Origin: Luidia sarsii
Lineage: Eukaryota > Echinodermata > Asteroidea > Paxillosida > Luidiidae
Length of the DNA stretch: 64,000 bases
Assembly: GCA_949987565.1 (NCBI GenBank)
Contig: OX465110.1
Coordinates: forward strand, 12,102,363-12,166,362
Direction of reading: 5' to 3'
The notes under the pieces were generated by a model, which saw only the letters and a program-made list of their open reading frames with translations, did not search any database and had not been told where the DNA came from. Each line of letters begins with the position of its first letter. The first letter of the stretch is position 1. The translations under genes were made by a program, and so were the position numbers. Below, in pieces: positions 18,037 to 29,370 of this stretch.

Positions 18037-18508
18037 TAACATGTATCAGATGTCCGTGACTGTTGCGTAACACAAGTGGCCTTGTGTGGAAGACGCTCGC
18101 CTGCCAACGTGTAGGTTCGTGGTTCGATCCCGGGGGTATTTTTAACTTCTTTTTTTCTCAGCACGATAGTGCGGTATAAGGTGTTTAAAAAACTCCCGCA
18201 AACACCAACGTCGCGTGTGGCGCATCTAGATGGGTCGCTGTGACGCTGGGACTGTCCTCGTAATCCAGGTTCGCGTCTTCGTACAGGGACACATGCGTTT
18301 GGTCGACTCGGCGGCCAAGGTCTAGGGGCCGCTGTGTTTCCTCCCTCACATGGCGCAGGGTCTACGGGCCTATATGGATGAGGACAGGGAAGGACGTGCG
18401 GTGGACCGGTACCGAGGCCTTAAGAGCTCTAATAGATCCGTGCACACGGGACGACCCTGGAGGTCCCGGGGATCTGAAAGCTTGGTCTGACACCGCATAA
18501 CTTTTTTT
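18037..18508 (+). mobile_element. Unit 2: SINE-like copy A with tRNA(Gly)-like head
   Basis: An A-box-like TGGCCTTGTGTGG (18077-18089) and B box GGTTCGATCCC (18121-18131) have tRNA-like spacing. CTCGCCTGCCA between them matches the anticodon arm of tRNA-Gly(GCC). No acceptor stem can be formed, so it is not a tRNA gene. T5 directly behind the B-box region (ATTTTTA) would be an early Pol III stop. Beyond it lie a body shared with copy B (to about 18285), including the hairpin GGTGTTT/AAACACC, then a GC-rich 215 bp stretch unique to copy A and a T7 run (18502-18508). Confidence 0.65.
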
Positions 18509-18563
18509 CTCGCTACTTTGATTTTTTAAGTGTTTCGTGCTCGTTTTTTCTATTCATTTTTAG

Positions 18564-18747
18564 CTGTTTGGTCTTCCGAAACAGCTTTTGTTTTCGTTTT
18601 TTTTCTTCTATACATTTTGTTTTTTTCTCCCCTTTTTTTGTCCATCTGTTTCGGTCTTCCGAAACGGCTCTTGTCTTCGTTCTGTTTTGTTTTCTTATTC
18701 AAATTTTTTCTTAGTTGTTTCGGTCTTTCAAAAACAGCTCTTCTTTT
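18564..18747 (+). repeat. Unit 2: three consecutive hairpins, ~80-bp spacing
   Basis: Three versions of the stem CTGTTTCGG-TCTT-CCGAAACAG occur at 18564-18584 (one base missing in the left arm), 18646-18667 (one G-T mismatch) and 18725-18747 (decayed right arm). Each is followed by a similar T-rich word (GCTCTTGTCTTCGTT). This is a local triplication of a hairpin plus T-rich spacer. Phe-rich reading frames across it are only the T-runs. Confidence 0.8.
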
Positions 18748-18780
18748 CGTTTTTTGTAAATACGCCTTTTCACTTTTTTT

Positions 18781-19035
18781 TTAACGTGTAAGATATCCGA
18801 AACTGTTGCGTAACACAAAGTGTCCTTGTGTGAAAGACGCTCGACTGCCAACGTGTAGGTTCGTGGTTCGATCCCGGGGGTATTTTTCACTTATTTTTTT
18901 TCTCAGCACGACTGTGCTGTATAAGGTGTTTAAAAAACTCCCGCAAACACCAACGTCGCATGTGGCGCATCTCGATGGGTCGGTGTGATGCTGGGACTCT
19001 CCTCGTAATCCAGGTTCGCGTCTCCGTATAGACCC
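18781..19035 (+). mobile_element. Unit 2: SINE-like copy B, truncated
   Basis: A second copy of the first ~250 bp of copy A, with the B box at 18865-18875. It is colinear but has scattered differences, for example AAGTGTCC for AAGTGGCC in the A-box region. It ends at TCGCGTCTCCGTATAG, where the promoter-like segment begins. Copies A and B are 744 bp apart in every unit. Confidence 0.65.
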
Positions 19036-19043
19036 GTCTTCGA

Positions 19044-19076
19044 TGACGTCACGGTTTTGTTCATCGGCCATCTTGG
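19044..19076. promoter_or_regulatory. Unit 2: CRE plus YY1-like promoter motifs
   Basis: TGACGTCA (19044-19051) is a full palindromic CRE/ATF site, and CCATCTTGG (19068-19076) fits YY1 on the - strand (CCAAGATGG). Both are common in TATA-less animal promoters. An ATG on the - strand lies inside the YY1 motif, and the THAP-like ORF begins about 210 bp away on the + strand, so a bidirectional promoter is possible. No transcription evidence is available. Confidence 0.5.
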
Positions 19077-19219
19077 ATTACACACATGAGCACGTCGTCA
19101 CCGCCGTTACTAAGTCAGCTGTGCATACAAACAACTCCACATGCACGGCGGCAAGTTTTGAACTCGTCGTAGTTGTACTACTACTACTACTGCGTACACT
19201 ATAGTATATACTAGTTGTG

Positions 19220-19296
19220 CCATGGAGGAATCTCTTTTTATTCCTCCGTGGTTGTATCATGGATTGGAGGAACTTGTTTTGTTGAAAGATGATTAA
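19220..19296 (+). other. Unit 2: hairpin and 24-codon upstream ORF
   Basis: CCATGGAGGAAT (19220-19231) and ATTCCTCCGTGG (19240-19251) form a 12 bp stem with one G-T pair and an 8-nt loop. An ATG inside the left arm (19222) opens a small ORF, MEESLFIPPWLYHGLEEL and six more residues, ending at TAA 19294-19296. It overlaps the THAP-like ATG by 8 nt in another frame. An overlapping upstream ORF within a hairpin would be expected to lower translation of the next ORF if this is transcribed. Confidence 0.5.
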
Positions 19297-19387
19297 CTTT
19301 TGCGCTGTCCTTGGCTGTGGAAGCAGGGCTGATCGTGATAAGAAATATTTTGTATCGTTTACCCGCTGTACTGACAAGAGAAGGTGA
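19289..19387 (+). CDS. Unit 2: THAP-domain N-terminal exon-like ORF
   Basis: The 32-codon ORF begins MINFCAVLGCGSRADRDKKY and continues FVSFTRC. It has the features of the THAP zinc-finger start: C-x4-C (C5, C10), a G-C-G-S-R turn, basic residues and the conserved F of the F-H-x-x-P position. The stop overlaps a possible donor (AGAAG|GTGACG, GT at 19384-19385), so it may be a first exon. Otherwise it is a truncated domain: the C-x2-H half is not in frame. In the +1 frame L-S-L-K-R-W-T-K-W-L-S-R resembles the next part of a THAP domain, so a frameshift is an alternative. Copies start at 16102, 19289, 22479, 25669, 28859, 32049, 35239, 38429, 41620, 44807, 47997, 51187, 54377, 57567, 60758 and 63948. 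Confidence 0.5.
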   Translation: MINFCAVLGCGSRADRDKKYFVSFTRCTDKRR

Positions 19388-19585
19388 CGCAACTCGTACA
19401 CTTTCGCTAAAAAGATGGACGAAATGGTTGTCGCGGGTTAATTGTGTACGGATCTATTCCAGCAATAAAGCCGAGAATGTCGAGAGAACTGTAATAAGCC
19501 GACCGTGCAGCATTCGAATTCGCCATGACGACCAACGTAACGTTAAACGAACACAAACGTGCGAGCGAAAGCGTGTGTATTTACT

Positions 19586-19634
19586 CCAAGATGGCGGATC
19601 TCGATGTGTCTAGTAGCAACGTGACGTCAGTAAG
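19586..19634 (+). promoter_or_regulatory. Unit 2: second YY1/ATG/CRE/donor module
   Basis: CCAAGATGGCGG (19586-19597) is a close YY1 match whose ATG (19591) is in a good start context. Thirteen codons follow (MADLDVSSSNVTS) and end at a donor (TGACGTCA|GTAAGA). The last eight bases are again a CRE (19622-19629). This could be a short first coding exon with an overlapping promoter. Nothing resembling the next exon is recognised in the unit. Confidence 0.4.
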
Positions 19635-19763
19635 AAGGGTCTATAGCGCTTGTTTTGTAGTAGATATCTGTGTTACTATACGCCTAAGCCTAAGATTGAC
19701 AAGCTCAGTGCCAGTGAGTACTGCAGCAGTTGGCAGCGTTCAGGCAACCTAGTTAAAGGATCA

Positions 19764-19777
19764 CCGATAGAGGGCGC
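19764..19777 (+). promoter_or_regulatory. Unit 2: CTCF-like motif near the unit junction
   Basis: CCGATAGAGGGCGC matches the animal CTCF core (CCASYAGRGGGCGC) at 12 of 14 positions. It occurs once per unit, about 24 bp before each unit boundary. The word TAGAGGGCGCC is also common in unrelated animal repeats, so binding is uncertain. Confidence 0.35.
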
Positions 19778-19800
19778 CCTGTACGCAAAATGACCCAAAA

Positions 19801-22800
19801 GGGTGCAGAACACTAAATAGAGCTCCCATTGAACACTGTACAAAAACACTCACTTTCAAAGTCAATTATCCCATGCCCAAAAGTCTCTCAGTTCTTGTAG
19901 CTATACTTAAAATTGTAGTTTGGACCTTCATCTCTCAGATTCTTTTCAATTTTAGTGCTCTTAGCCGATTAGATTGTTTGCTAATTACCCTCCGAAAAAA
20001 CACCCCCAAAATGTGTAGCCGTCCAACCGAATTTCTGCAAGGATTTTGGGATGGACCCCTCCACTTCCACAGCCAAATAGGGCCACATTTAAAGCCAGAT
20101 ATGTCCAAATTACATACCAAATTGAAGAGTGAACCCCCAGGTTGTCTTAAGCTTCACTTGTTCTACAATGTATCAGTTAATTAGCCTCCAAAGACCCCTT
20201 ATTAAAAAAAAAGTTGTGGGTACACACTTTATGATAATCAGCTCGGCGGAGCCATCTTGGATGGATTTTGTGTGCTGCACCCTATAAGGGGGCTAAACTT
20301 TAAAGTTGGGTCACAAAATTGGGCTTAAAATGTGACAGAGATGGTACTGATGCAACATGTGAAAATAAAATTGAAAAAAAGTATTGCGTTTGTCCGCAAT
20401 GATTGAAAATGTGATGGGTGGGGGCCCATGCCTTTGTGCACAGTCTGGCATGAAAAAAAACCACTGCTTTAAAGAAGCCATAGGTATACACTTTTTTGAC
20501 AACTGTATTGGGCTTATGAATAACTGAGAGTTCTGAACTTTGGTTAAGAAAGGAGAAGGGAATAGAAATCGTATTAATTTTTTCATCTTCATTATGTTGG
20601 AAATAATAACCAAGAGTCCAAATAATTATGAGGTCATTATATTTCATAAAAAAATTGTCACTTTGAGTATAATTCACGTGACATGAATTGAAAGGTACCT
20701 GCTTGGAAAGAACTCGTTACTGTCACTTTATCAGCTGCCACGTAACATGGGTGTAAAGTTGTGGTTCTCCCCTTGCGGTTTAGAACACGATTTTTGTCAA
20801 CCATTCAATTTGCTGCTTCCCTCAATCTATATGATATCCGAATTGGTACCGTTTGATCAATGATCATCAGCTTCGGGTGGTCTTCAATAATCATGTGTCG
20901 TTGTAATGCGTCACTTGACATTAAAGCTGCATTATTTTAACTGGGAAGAGTTATCGTATTGTACATGTTGCTTCAGGTTGAAACTTTGCTTGAGTTTAGA
21001 ATCGACAATATTTAAGGTAAAATTTAACTGACATGACATGATTTTCACTTAAACCTCACTAACATTTTCACTTGAACAATTTTGTACATGCATGCCATCG
21101 TACTGCGCCATGCATAATAATTATGGCTTACGGAAGTATTTTAGTGTGCTGCACCCTTTACTCGCGACGAAATCCAAAAGCCCGCCGTCAACGGCCATGC
21201 CCCGTAATTTTAATCGGGTTCGCTAACATGTATCAGATGTCCGTGACTGTTGCGTAACACAAGTGGCCTTGTGTGGAAGACGCTCGCCTGCCAACGTGTA
21301 GGTTCGTGGTTCGATCCCGGGGGTATTTTTAACTTCTTTTTTTCTCAGCACGATAGTGCGGTATAAGGTGTTTAAAAAACTCCCGCAAACACCAACGTCG
21401 CGTGTGGCGCATCTAGATGGGTCGCTGTGACGCTGGGACTGTCCTCGTAATCCAGGTTCGCGTCTTCGTACAGGGACACATGCGTTTGGTCGACTCGGCG
21501 GCCAAGGTCTAGGGGCCGCTGTGTTTCCTCCCTCACATGGCGCAGGGTCTACGGGCCTATAATATGGATGAGGACAGGGAAGGACGTGCGGTGGACCGGT
21601 ACCGAGGCCTTAAGAGCTCTAATAGATCCGTGCACACGGGACGACCCTGGAGGTCCCGGGGATCTGAAAGCTTGGTCTGACACCGCATAACTTTTTTTCT
21701 CGCTACTTTGATTTTTTAAGTGTTTCGTGCTCGTTTTTTCTATTCATTTTTAGCTGTTTGGTCTTCCGAAACAGCTTTTGTTTTCGTTTTTTTTCTTCTA
21801 TACATTTTGTTTTTTTCTCCCCTTTTTTTGGCCATCTGTTTCGGTCTTCCGAAACGGCTCTTGTCTTCGTTCTGTTTTGTTTTCTTATTCAAATTTTTTC
21901 TTAGTTGTTTCGGTCTTTCAAAAACAGCTCTTCTTTTCGTTTTTTGTAAATACGCCTTTTCACTTTTTTTTTAACGTGTAAGATATCCGAAACTGTTGCG
22001 TAACACAAAGTGTCCTTGTGTGAAAGACGCTCGACTGCCAACGTGTAGGTTCGTGGTTCGATCCCGGGGGTATTTTTCACTTATTTTTTTTCTCAGCACG
22101 ACTGTGCTGTATAAGGTGTTTAAAAAACTCCCGCAAACACCAACGTCGCATGTGGCGCATCTCGATGGGTCGGTGTGATGCTGGGACTCTCCTCGTAATC
22201 CAGGTTCGCGTCTCCGTATAGACCCGTCTTCGATGACGTCACGGTTTTGTTCATCGGCCATCTTGGATTACACACATGAGCACGTCGTCACCGCCGTTAC
22301 TAAGTCAGCTGTGCATACAAACAACTCCACATGCACGGCGGCAAGTTTTGAACTCGTCGTAGTTGTACTACTACTACTACTGCGTACACTATAGTATATA
22401 CTAGTTGTGCCATGGAGGAATCTCTTTTTATTCCTCCGTGGTTGTATCATGGATTGGAGGAACTTGTTTTGTTGAAAGATGATTAACTTTTGCGCTGTCC
22501 TTGGCTGTGGAAGCAGGGCTGATCGTGATAAGAAATATTTTGTATCGTTTACCCGCTGTACTGACAAGAGAAGGTGACGCAACTCGTACACTTTCGCTAA
22601 AAAGATGGACGAAATGGTTGTCGCGGGTTAATTGTGTACGGATCTATTCCAGCAATAAAGCCGAGAATGTCGAGAGAACTGTAATAAGCCGACCGTGCAG
22701 CATTCGAATTCGCCATGACGACCAACGTAACGTTAAACGAACACAAACGTGCGAGCGAAAGCGTGTGTATTTACTCCAAGATGGCGGATCTCGATGTGTC

Positions 22801-22990
22801 TAGTAGCAACGTGACGTCAGTAAGAAGGGTCTATAGCGCTTGTTTTGTAGTAGATATCTGTGTTACTATACGCCTAAGCCTAAGATTGACAAGCTCAGTG
22901 CCAGTGAGTACTGCAGCAGTTGGCAGCGTTCAGGCAACCTAGTTAAAGGATCACCGATAGAGGGCGCCCTGTACGCAAAATGACCCAAAA
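19801..22990 (+). repeat. Macrosatellite unit 3 (3190 bp)
   Basis: Has ATA (CCTATAATATGG near 21558) and G at 21831, shared with unit 4. THAP-like ORF start at 22479. Confidence 0.95.
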
Positions 22991-25900
22991 GGGTGCAGAA
23001 CACTAAATAGAGCTCCCATTGAACACTGTACAAAAACACTCACTTTCAAAGTCAATTATCCCATGCCCAAAAGTCTCTCAGTTCTTGTAGCTATACTTAA
23101 AATTGTAGTTTGGACCTTCATCTCTCAGATTCTTTTCAATTTTAGTGCTCTTAGCCGATTAGATTGTTTGCTAATTACCCTCCGAAAAAACACCCCCAAA
23201 ATGTGTAGCCGTCCAACCGAATTTCTGCAAGGATTTTGGGATGGACCCCTCCACTTCCACAGCCAAATAGGGCCACATTTAAAGCCAGATATGTCCAAAT
23301 TACATACCAAATTGAAGAGTGAACCCCCAGGTTGTCTTAAGCTTCACTTGTTCTACAATGTATCAGTTAATTAGCCTCCAAAGACCCCTTATTAAAAAAA
23401 AAGTTGTGGGTACACACTTTATGATAATCAGCTCGGCGGAGCCATCTTGGATGGATTTTGTGTGCTGCACCCTATAAGGGGGCTAAACTTTAAAGTTGGG
23501 TCACAAAATTGGGCTTAAAATGTGACAGAGATGGTACTGATGCAACATGTGAAAATAAAATTGAAAAAAAGTATTGCGTTTGTCCGCAATGATTGAAAAT
23601 GTGATGGGTGGGGGCCCATGCCTTTGTGCACAGTCTGGCATGAAAAAAAACCACTGCTTTAAAGAAGCCATAGGTATACACTTTTTTGACAACTGTATTG
23701 GGCTTATGAATAACTGAGAGTTCTGAACTTTGGTTAAGAAAGGAGAAGGGAATAGAAATCGTATTAATTTTTTCATCTTCATTATGTTGGAAATAATAAC
23801 CAAGAGTCCAAATAATTATGAGGTCATTATATTTCATAAAAAAATTGTCACTTTGAGTATAATTCACGTGACATGAATTGAAAGGTACCTGCTTGGAAAG
23901 AACTCGTTACTGTCACTTTATCAGCTGCCACGTAACATGGGTGTAAAGTTGTGGTTCTCCCCTTGCGGTTTAGAACACGATTTTTGTCAACCATTCAATT
24001 TGCTGCTTCCCTCAATCTATATGATATCCGAATTGGTACCGTTTGATCAATGATCATCAGCTTCGGGTGGTCTTCAATAATCATGTGTCGTTGTAATGCG
24101 TCACTTGACATTAAAGCTGCATTATTTTAACTGGGAAGAGTTATCGTATTGTACATGTTGCTTCAGGTTGAAACTTTGCTTGAGTTTAGAATCGACAATA
24201 TTTAAGGTAAAATTTAACTGACATGACATGATTTTCACTTAAACCTCACTAACATTTTCACTTGAACAATTTTGTACATGCATGCCATCGTACTGCGCCA
24301 TGCATAATAATTATGGCTTACGGAAGTATTTTAGTGTGCTGCACCCTTTACTCGCGACGAAATCCAAAAGCCCGCCGTCAACGGCCATGCCCCGTAATTT
24401 TAATCGGGTTCGCTAACATGTATCAGATGTCCGTGACTGTTGCGTAACACAAGTGGCCTTGTGTGGAAGACGCTCGCCTGCCAACGTGTAGGTTCGTGGT
24501 TCGATCCCGGGGGTATTTTTAACTTCTTTTTTTCTCAGCACGATAGTGCGGTATAAGGTGTTTAAAAAACTCCCGCAAACACCAACGTCGCGTGTGGCGC
24601 ATCTAGATGGGTCGCTGTGACGCTGGGACTGTCCTCGTAATCCAGGTTCGCGTCTTCGTACAGGGACACATGCGTTTGGTCGACTCGGCGGCCAAGGTCT
24701 AGGGGCCGCTGTGTTTCCTCCCTCACATGGCGCAGGGTCTACGGGCCTATAATATGGATGAGGACAGGGAAGGACGTGCGGTGGACCGGTACCGAGGCCT
24801 TAAGAGCTCTAATAGATCCGTGCACACGGGACGACCCTGGAGGTCCCGGGGATCTGAAAGCTTGGTCTGACACCGCATAACTTTTTTTCTCGCTACTTTG
24901 ATTTTTTAAGTGTTTCGTGCTCGTTTTTTCTATTCATTTTTAGCTGTTTGGTCTTCCGAAACAGCTTTTGTTTTCGTTTTTTTTCTTCTATACATTTTGT
25001 TTTTTTCTCCCCTTTTTTTGGCCATCTGTTTCGGTCTTCCGAAACGGCTCTTGTCTTCGTTCTGTTTTGTTTTCTTATTCAAATTTTTTCTTAGTTGTTT
25101 CGGTCTTTCAAAAACAGCTCTTCTTTTCGTTTTTTGTAAATACGCCTTTTCACTTTTTTTTTAACGTGTAAGATATCCGAAACTGTTGCGTAACACAAAG
25201 TGTCCTTGTGTGAAAGACGCTCGACTGCCAACGTGTAGGTTCGTGGTTCGATCCCGGGGGTATTTTTCACTTATTTTTTTTCTCAGCACGACTGTGCTGT
25301 ATAAGGTGTTTAAAAAACTCCCGCAAACACCAACGTCGCATGTGGCGCATCTCGATGGGTCGGTGTGATGCTGGGACTCTCCTCGTAATCCAGGTTCGCG
25401 TCTCCGTATAGACCCGTCTTCGATGACGTCACGGTTTTGTTCATCGGCCATCTTGGATTACACACATGAGCACGTCGTCACCGCCGTTACTAAGTCAGCT
25501 GTGCATACAAACAACTCCACATGCACGGCGGCAAGTTTTGAACTCGTCGTAGTTGTACTACTACTACTACTGCGTACACTATAGTATATACTAGTTGTGC
25601 CATGGAGGAATCTCTTTTTATTCCTCCGTGGTTGTATCATGGATTGGAGGAACTTGTTTTGTTGAAAGATGATTAACTTTTGCGCTGTCCTTGGCTGTGG
25701 AAGCAGGGCTGATCGTGATAAGAAATATTTTGTATCGTTTACCCGCTGTACTGACAAGAGAAGGTGACGCAACTCGTACACTTTCGCTAAAAAGATGGAC
25801 GAAATGGTTGTCGCGGGTTAATTGTGTACGGATCTATTCCAGCAATAAAGCCGAGAATGTCGAGAGAACTGTAATAAGCCGACCGTGCAGCATTCGAATT

Positions 25901-26180
25901 CGCCATGACGACCAACGTAACGTTAAACGAACACAAACGTGCGAGCGAAAGCGTGTGTATTTACTCCAAGATGGCGGATCTCGATGTGTCTAGTAGCAAC
26001 GTGACGTCAGTAAGAAGGGTCTATAGCGCTTGTTTTGTAGTAGATATCTGTGTTACTATACGCCTAAGCCTAAGATTGACAAGCTCAGTGCCAGTGAGTA
26101 CTGCAGCAGTTGGCAGCGTTCAGGCAACCTAGTTAAAGGATCACCGATAGAGGGCGCCCTGTACGCAAAATGACCCAAAA
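22991..26180 (+). repeat. Macrosatellite unit 4 (3190 bp)
   Basis: Has ATA and G at 25021 as in unit 3, so units 3 and 4 are sister copies. THAP-like ORF start at 25669. Confidence 0.95.
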
Positions 26181-29100
26181 GGGTGCAGAACACTAAATAG
26201 AGCTCCCATTGAACACTGTACAAAAACACTCACTTTCAAAGTCAATTATCCCATGCCCAAAAGTCTCTCAGTTCTTGTAGCTATACTTAAAATTGTAGTT
26301 TGGACCTTCATCTCTCAGATTCTTTTCAATTTTAGTGCTCTTAGCCGATTAGATTGTTTGCTAATTACCCTCCGAAAAAACACCCCCAAAATGTGTAGCC
26401 GTCCAACCGAATTTCTGCAAGGATTTTGGGATGGACCCCTCCACTTCCACAGCCAAATAGGGCCACATTTAAAGCCAGATATGTCCAAATTACATACCAA
26501 ATTGAAGAGTGAACCCCCAGGTTGTCTTAAGCTTCACTTGTTCTACAATGTATCAGTTAATTAGCCTCCAAAGACCCCTTATTAAAAAAAAAGTTGTGGG
26601 TACACACTTTATGATAATCAGCTCGGCGGAGCCATCTTGGATGGATTTTGTGTGCTGCACCCTATAAGGGGGCTAAACTTTAAAGTTGGGTCACAAAATT
26701 GGGCTTAAAATGTGACAGAGATGGTACTGATGCAACATGTGAAAATAAAATTGAAAAAAAGTATTGCGTTTGTCCGCAATGATTGAAAATGTGATGGGTG
26801 GGGGCCCATGCCTTTGTGCACAGTCTGGCATGAAAAAAAACCACTGCTTTAAAGAAGCCATAGGTATACACTTTTTTGACAACTGTATTGGGCTTATGAA
26901 TAACTGAGAGTTCTGAACTTTGGTTAAGAAAGGAGAAGGGAATAGAAATCGTATTAATTTTTTCATCTTCATTATGTTGGAAATAATAACCAAGAGTCCA
27001 AATAATTATGAGGTCATTATATTTCATAAAAAAATTGTCACTTTGAGTATAATTCACGTGACATGAATTGAAAGGTACCTGCTTGGAAAGAACTCGTTAC
27101 TGTCACTTTATCAGCTGCCACGTAACATGGGTGTAAAGTTGTGGTTCTCCCCTTGCGGTTTAGAACACGATTTTTGTCAACCATTCAATTTGCTGCTTCC
27201 CTCAATCTATATGATATCCGAATTGGTACCGTTTGATCAATGATCATCAGCTTCGGGTGGTCTTCAATAATCATGTGTCGTTGTAATGCGTCACTTGACA
27301 TTAAAGCTGCATTATTTTAACTGGGAAGAGTTATCGTATTGTACATGTTGCTTCAGGTTGAAACTTTGCTTGAGTTTAGAATCGACAATATTTAAGGTAA
27401 AATTTAACTGACATGACATGATTTTCACTTAAACCTCACTAACATTTTCACTTGAACAATTTTGTACATGCATGCCATCGTACTGCGCCATGCATAATAA
27501 TTATGGCTTACGGAAGTATTTTAGTGTGCTGCACCCTTTACTCGCGACGAAATCCAAAAGCCCGCCGTCAACGGCCATGCCCCGTAATTTTAATCGGGTT
27601 CGCTAACATGTATCAGATGTCCGTGACTGTTGCGTAACACAAGTGGCCTTGTGTGGAAGACGCTCGCCTGCCAACGTGTAGGTTCGTGGTTCGATCCCGG
27701 GGGTATTTTTAACTTCTTTTTTTCTCAGCACGATAGTGCGGTATAAGGTGTTTAAAAAACTCCCGCAAACACCAACGTCGCGTGTGGCGCATCTAGATGG
27801 GTCGCTGTGACGCTGGGACTGTCCTCGTAATCCAGGTTCGCGTCTTCGTACAGGGACACATGCGTTTGGTCGACTCGGCGGCCAAGGTCTAGGGGCCGCT
27901 GTGTTTCCTCCCTCACATGGCGCAGGGTCTACGGGCCTATAATATGGATGAGGACAGGGAAGGACGTGCGGTGGACCGGTACCGAGGCCTTAAGAGCTCT
28001 AATAGATCCGTGCACACGGGACGACCCTGGAGGTCCCGGGGATCTGAAAGCTTGGTCTGACACCGCATAACTTTTTTTCTCGCTACTTTGATTTTTTAAG
28101 TGTTTCGTGCTCGTTTTTTCTATTCATTTTTAGCTGTTTGGTCTTCCGAAACAGCTTTTGTTTTCGTTTTTTTTCTTCTATACATTTTGTTTTTTTCTCC
28201 CCTTTTTTTGTCCATCTGTTTCGGTCTTCCGAAACGGCTCTTGTCTTCGTTCTGTTTTGTTTTCTTATTCAAATTTTTTCTTAGTTGTTTCGGTCTTTCA
28301 AAAACAGCTCTTCTTTTCGTTTTTTGTAAATACGCCTTTTCACTTTTTTTTTAACGTGTAAGATATCCGAAACTGTTGCGTAACACAAAGTGTCCTTGTG
28401 TGAAAGACGCTCGACTGCCAACGTGTAGGTTCGTGGTTCGATCCCGGGGGTATTTTTCACTTATTTTTTTTCTCAGCACGACTGTGCTGTATAAGGTGTT
28501 TAAAAAACTCCCGCAAACACCAACGTCGCATGTGGCGCATCTCGATGGGTCGGTGTGATGCTGGGACTCTCCTCGTAATCCAGGTTCGCGTCTCCGTATA
28601 GACCCGTCTTCGATGACGTCACGGTTTTGTTCATCGGCCATCTTGGATTACACACATGAGCACGTCGTCACCGCCGTTACTAAGTCAGCTGTGCATACAA
28701 ACAACTCCACATGCACGGCGGCAAGTTTTGAACTCGTCGTAGTTGTACTACTACTACTACTGCGTACACTATAGTATATACTAGTTGTGCCATGGAGGAA
28801 TCTCTTTTTATTCCTCCGTGGTTGTATCATGGATTGGAGGAACTTGTTTTGTTGAAAGATGATTACCTTTTGCGCTGTCCTTGGCTGTGGAAGCAGGGCT
28901 GATCGTGATAAGAAATATTTTGTATCGTTTACCCGCTGTACTGACAAGAGAAGGTGACGCAACTCGTACACTTTCGCTAAAAAGATGGACGAAATGGTTG
29001 TCGCGGGTTAATTGTGTACGGATCTATTCCAGCAATAAAGCCGAGAATGTCGAGAGAACTGTAATAAGCCGACCGTGCAGCATTCGAATTCGCCATGACG

Positions 29101-29370
29101 ACCAACGTAACGTTAAACGAACACAAACGTGCGAGCGAAAGCGTGTGTATTTACTCCAAGATGGCGGATCTCGATGTGTCTAGTAGCAACGTGACGTCAG
29201 TAAGAAGGGTCTATAGCGCTTGTTTTGTAGTAGATATCTGTGTTACTATACGCCTAAGCCTAAGATTGACAAGCTCAGTGCCAGTGAGTACTGCAGCAGT
29301 TGGCAGCGTTCAGGCAACCTAGTTAAAGGATCACCGATAGAGGGCGCCCTGTACGCAAAATGACCCAAAA
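26181..29370 (+). repeat. Macrosatellite unit 5 (3190 bp)
   Basis: Private A-to-C change at 28866. It removes the stop of the small upstream ORF (TAA to TAC) and changes Asn3 of the THAP-like ORF to Thr. THAP-like ORF start at 28859. Confidence 0.95.

Larger units (their letters stand above)
16614..19800 (+). repeat. Macrosatellite unit 2 (3187 bp), reference unit
   Basis: First complete unit. It carries T at 17077 (GATGTATTTTG), shared only with unit 16. It lacks ATA at about 18373. THAP-like ORF start at 19289. Confidence 0.95.

Noticed and set aside
18077..18140. Genuine tRNA-Gly gene
   Set aside because: No acceptor stem or proper T-stem can be formed; only promoter boxes and the anticodon-arm word remain.
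18286..18501. GC-rich body as part of 5S or other rRNA
   Set aside because: No 5S internal control region or other rRNA block was recognised.
18530..18791. Phe-rich 84- and 67-codon frames
   Set aside because: They come from the T-rich spacer and triple hairpins.
18781..19071. 96-codon frame on the - strand in every unit, starting in the YY1 motif
   Set aside because: It is the complement of SINE-like copy B. The start context is good, but the body has no domain and reads through tRNA-like sequence. Conservation across units reflects array homogeneity, not selection.
19078..19401. 107-codon frame on the - strand in every unit
   Set aside because: Antisense of the THAP-like and upstream ORF region; contains a Ser/Thr run from the TAC repeat.
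20300..20677. 125- and 100-codon overlapping frames on the - strand
   Set aside because: Two frames overlap over the 660 bp block, neither has a known domain, and the 4 bp insertion in units 9 and 15 shifts them with no sign of constraint.
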